The notes under the pieces are model-generated. The model ran no database searches, was not told the origin of the DNA, and saw only the letters and a program-made list of their open reading frames with translations. The translations under genes and the position numbers were made by a program. A stretch of DNA of 6,803 nucleotides, from positions 1 to 6,803 of the forward strand of contig DYKH01000247.1 of the NCBI GenBank assembly GCA_020722685.1, given 5' to 3'. The stretch comes from Caldithrix sp. (GTDB lineage: Bacteria; KSB1; UBA2214; DYKH01). Positions 5,384 through 6,803 of this stretch are shown piece by piece (positions within the stretch are counted from its first letter, which is position 1; each line of letters starts with the position of its first letter).

Positions 5384-6184
5384 TCAAGGCAATCCAGAAT
5401 GCAGGACATAACTTTCCTCCACGCTGAAAGCGTTTTCCCTCGATTGATCAAGCCAGAGCATCCGCATCAGGAGCGAATGAACCAGTCCACCCATCGCTGT
5501 TACTACCGGATCGTCCCTGGTAAATTCCCTCAATCTCGTCTTCAGAATCTCACATCCTCCATGATAAAATCTGGGCATCGGCTCAGTGCGTGTCTGTGAT
5601 AAACAAGAATACATCGGTTTCGGCACAAACACCGAGCGAAGGGAACGGAGATAGATATCGAATCTCAGCGTATCGTAGAAATCGTGTGGAGGCGCAATCA
5701 GCATGGCCGCTTTCTCTCCACCTTTTTTAATCAGCCTCTCATTGAACATAGCCAGTGTGGCAATGAACCGATCCGGGTCTCCGAACAGAGTGGTCAATAG
5801 CTCCGGGGTGAGGCCAAAGCCCCACTTCTCACGCATCACCAGCCACTTTTCAATAAGGCTTGGAACGTCCTTATCCTGATCTTCATCGAGCAATTGAAAT
5901 ACCGCATCTTCGGGGTTAAGCGCGTCATTTTTCAACCGCACAACTCCCACAACGGCGATATACCCGGGCCTAGCATCCTTGTCATCCTGTTCCTTCTTTT
6001 GGACGCTGGGCCAGCCAATGCATCCACACAGATCGTAGTAATCCTGCCCGGTTTCGATATTGGTATAATAGTACGGCCGTTCAATCATCGGCCTCCCGGT
6101 CAGAATGGCCTCATCGATCCGTGCTTGCAGGGTCTCGATAGGATACGGATGGGTTATGAGTTTAATTTTGGACATCATTTTCAT
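5384..6184 (-). CDS. Unrecognised phage protein downstream of terminase (266 residues)
   Basis: I do not recognise a family. The protein is soluble, with no signal peptide or membrane helix. Notable parts: an aromatic-rich N-terminal region (ERPYYYTNIETGQDYYD, about 35-51) leading into a C53-G-C55 motif and GWPS; an acidic stretch (about 88-106); an amphipathic helical middle (about 108-157, including WLVMREKWGFGLTPELLTTL); and a C-terminal half with FYDTLRFDIYLRSLRSVFVP (169-188), a Cys pair candidate (C194, C211) and a helical VTAMGGLVHSLLMRMLWL segment (228-245). Start candidates are ATG 6184, 6178 and 6175, all inside the terminase end (overlaps of 23, 17 and 14 bases); none has a strong ribosome binding site, with GGTGG before 6184 the best available, so translation is probably coupled to terminase. 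Position suggests a packaging or head accessory role, by inference only. Confidence 0.75.
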   Translation of the reverse strand: MKMMSKIKLITHPYPIETLQARIDEAILTGRPMIERPYYYTNIETGQDYYDLCGCIGWPSVQKKEQDDKDARPGYIAVVGVVRLKNDALNPEDAVFQLLDEDQDKDVPSLIEKWLVMREKWGFGLTPELLTTLFGDPDRFIATLAMFNERLIKKGGEKAAMLIAPPHDFYDTLRFDIYLRSLRSVFVPKPMYSCLSQTRTEPMPRFYHGGCEILKTRLREFTRDDPVVTAMGGLVHSLLMRMLWLDQSRENAFSVEESYVLHSGLP

Positions 6185-6803
6185 ACGGAAAATCCACCAT
6201 CGTTGCTCCGCTGAACAGACCTTCAGACATTAGGTCTGTCATAGCCCACACCAAAGCATCCAGTCTATTGGGGGACGCATCACCAGGCAAATATAGACAA
6301 AGCTCATCCTCCAGAGCCGGGAATGATCCAACGTGATGAACCAGACCTCGTTCATATTTTGCCGCTACCGGCTCCGCCCGAACCAGCTTTCCTCTTGCCG
6401 CATGCACCAACCGAACCGGAACGCTCTTATCCGCCTGCTTGAGTGTCAGAGTAACCATTTCACCGCCCTGATTTTTTTCGGCGATGATGAGATTTGCCTT
6501 ATATCTATGGTACGCATCCACAGCGGCTTGTGCCCAAGTCAGCGGCGAGCCCTGTACCGTACAATCCTCCAGCACATACCCATGATCTCCTGCTCTACCG
6601 GCGACAATAATCCCTGCCGCATCGCCCTCACCCGAAACGGAGGGATCAACAGCGACGACAACCTTGTCCAATTCCGGGCATACCTGCACCCGATTATCGT
6701 CCAGGATTTTACGATTCCACAGTGCTCCCGGCGCCTCATCAATGTCCTCGGCCAGTATCTCCATCCTGTAAGCTAGGGATGTCATATCGTGTGTGATCTC
6801 CGC
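6162..6803 (-). CDS. Terminase large subunit, C-terminal nuclease domain (5' end cut by window)
   Basis: C-terminal part of the ATP-driven DNA packaging motor. The frame enters from the right edge with no start (six codons before Met at 6785 are also open and fit the protein), giving 213 visible residues. It begins with the end of the ATPase/linker region (YRMEILAEDIDEAPGALW, a typical terminase block) and continues as an RNase H-fold nuclease that cuts concatemeric DNA. Counting from the window edge, the acidic triad is D53 (in VVVAVDPSVSG), E109 (in LIIAEKNQGG) and D182 (in PNRLDALVWAMTDL). These motifs match the Terminase_6C-type nuclease. The Walker A and B motifs must lie outside the window. 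The stop overlaps the next gene. All three acidic residues are present, so nuclease activity is expected. Confidence 0.93.
   Translation of the reverse strand, partial: AEITHDMTSLAYRMEILAEDIDEAPGALWNRKILDDNRVQVCPELDKVVVAVDPSVSGEGDAAGIIVAGRAGDHGYVLEDCTVQGSPLTWAQAAVDAYHRYKANLIIAEKNQGGEMVTLTLKQADKSVPVRLVHAARGKLVRAEPVAAKYERGLVHHVGSFPALEDELCLYLPGDASPNRLDALVWAMTDLMSEGLFSGATMVDFPYENDVQN

Noticed and set aside
6333..6776. Plus-strand open frame of 147 codons
   Set aside because: Antisense to the terminase nuclease domain, whose catalytic motifs are intact on the other strand.
1..6803. CRISPR arrays, tRNA genes, insertion sequences, attachment sites
   Set aside because: No regularly spaced repeats, tRNA-like cloverleaf, transposase or integrase was seen on either strand.

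Overview
The window is a piece of a tailed double-stranded DNA bacteriophage or prophage (Caudoviricetes type): a DNA-packaging and head-morphogenesis cassette encoded entirely on the minus strand. Read in the direction of transcription (right to left) the order is: large terminase C-terminus (cut by the right edge), an unrecognised 266-residue protein, a zinc-ribbon protein, a one-pass membrane protein, a zinc-ribbon/C2H2 zinc-finger protein, portal protein, FmdB-type zinc-ribbon protein, a 57-residue protein, an untranslated spacer of about 196 bases, scaffold protein, and major capsid protein (cut by the left edge). No host marker gene, integrase, tRNA or tail gene is visible, so the host cannot be named; the ribosome binding sites are strong Shine-Dalgarno (AGGAGG-like) and point to a bacterial host.

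Right part (6803-4390): the terminase nuclease domain is followed, with overlapping reading frames, by the unknown 266-residue gene. Three small genes then follow that are tightly coupled (4-base and 8-base overlaps) and encode a zinc ribbon, a membrane anchor protein and a protein with two CxxC knuckles plus a eukaryote-like C2H2 finger. Middle (4389-1983): portal, FmdB-like ribbon and a small protein joined by a TAATG stop/start. Left part (1982-1): a structured spacer with a terminator-like hairpin and a second palindromic element, then scaffold and major capsid protein.

Terminase, portal, scaffold and capsid form the normal procapsid assembly and DNA packaging set: scaffold and capsid co-assemble on a portal ring and the terminase motor docks on the portal to fill the head. 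The less ordinary parts are the run of small cysteine-rich proteins and a membrane protein inserted between terminase and portal, and the structured gap in front of the scaffold gene, which could uncouple capsid and scaffold expression from the upstream genes or be a host-type palindromic repeat. Nothing here proves a new defence or other system; those regions are the best candidates for something undescribed.
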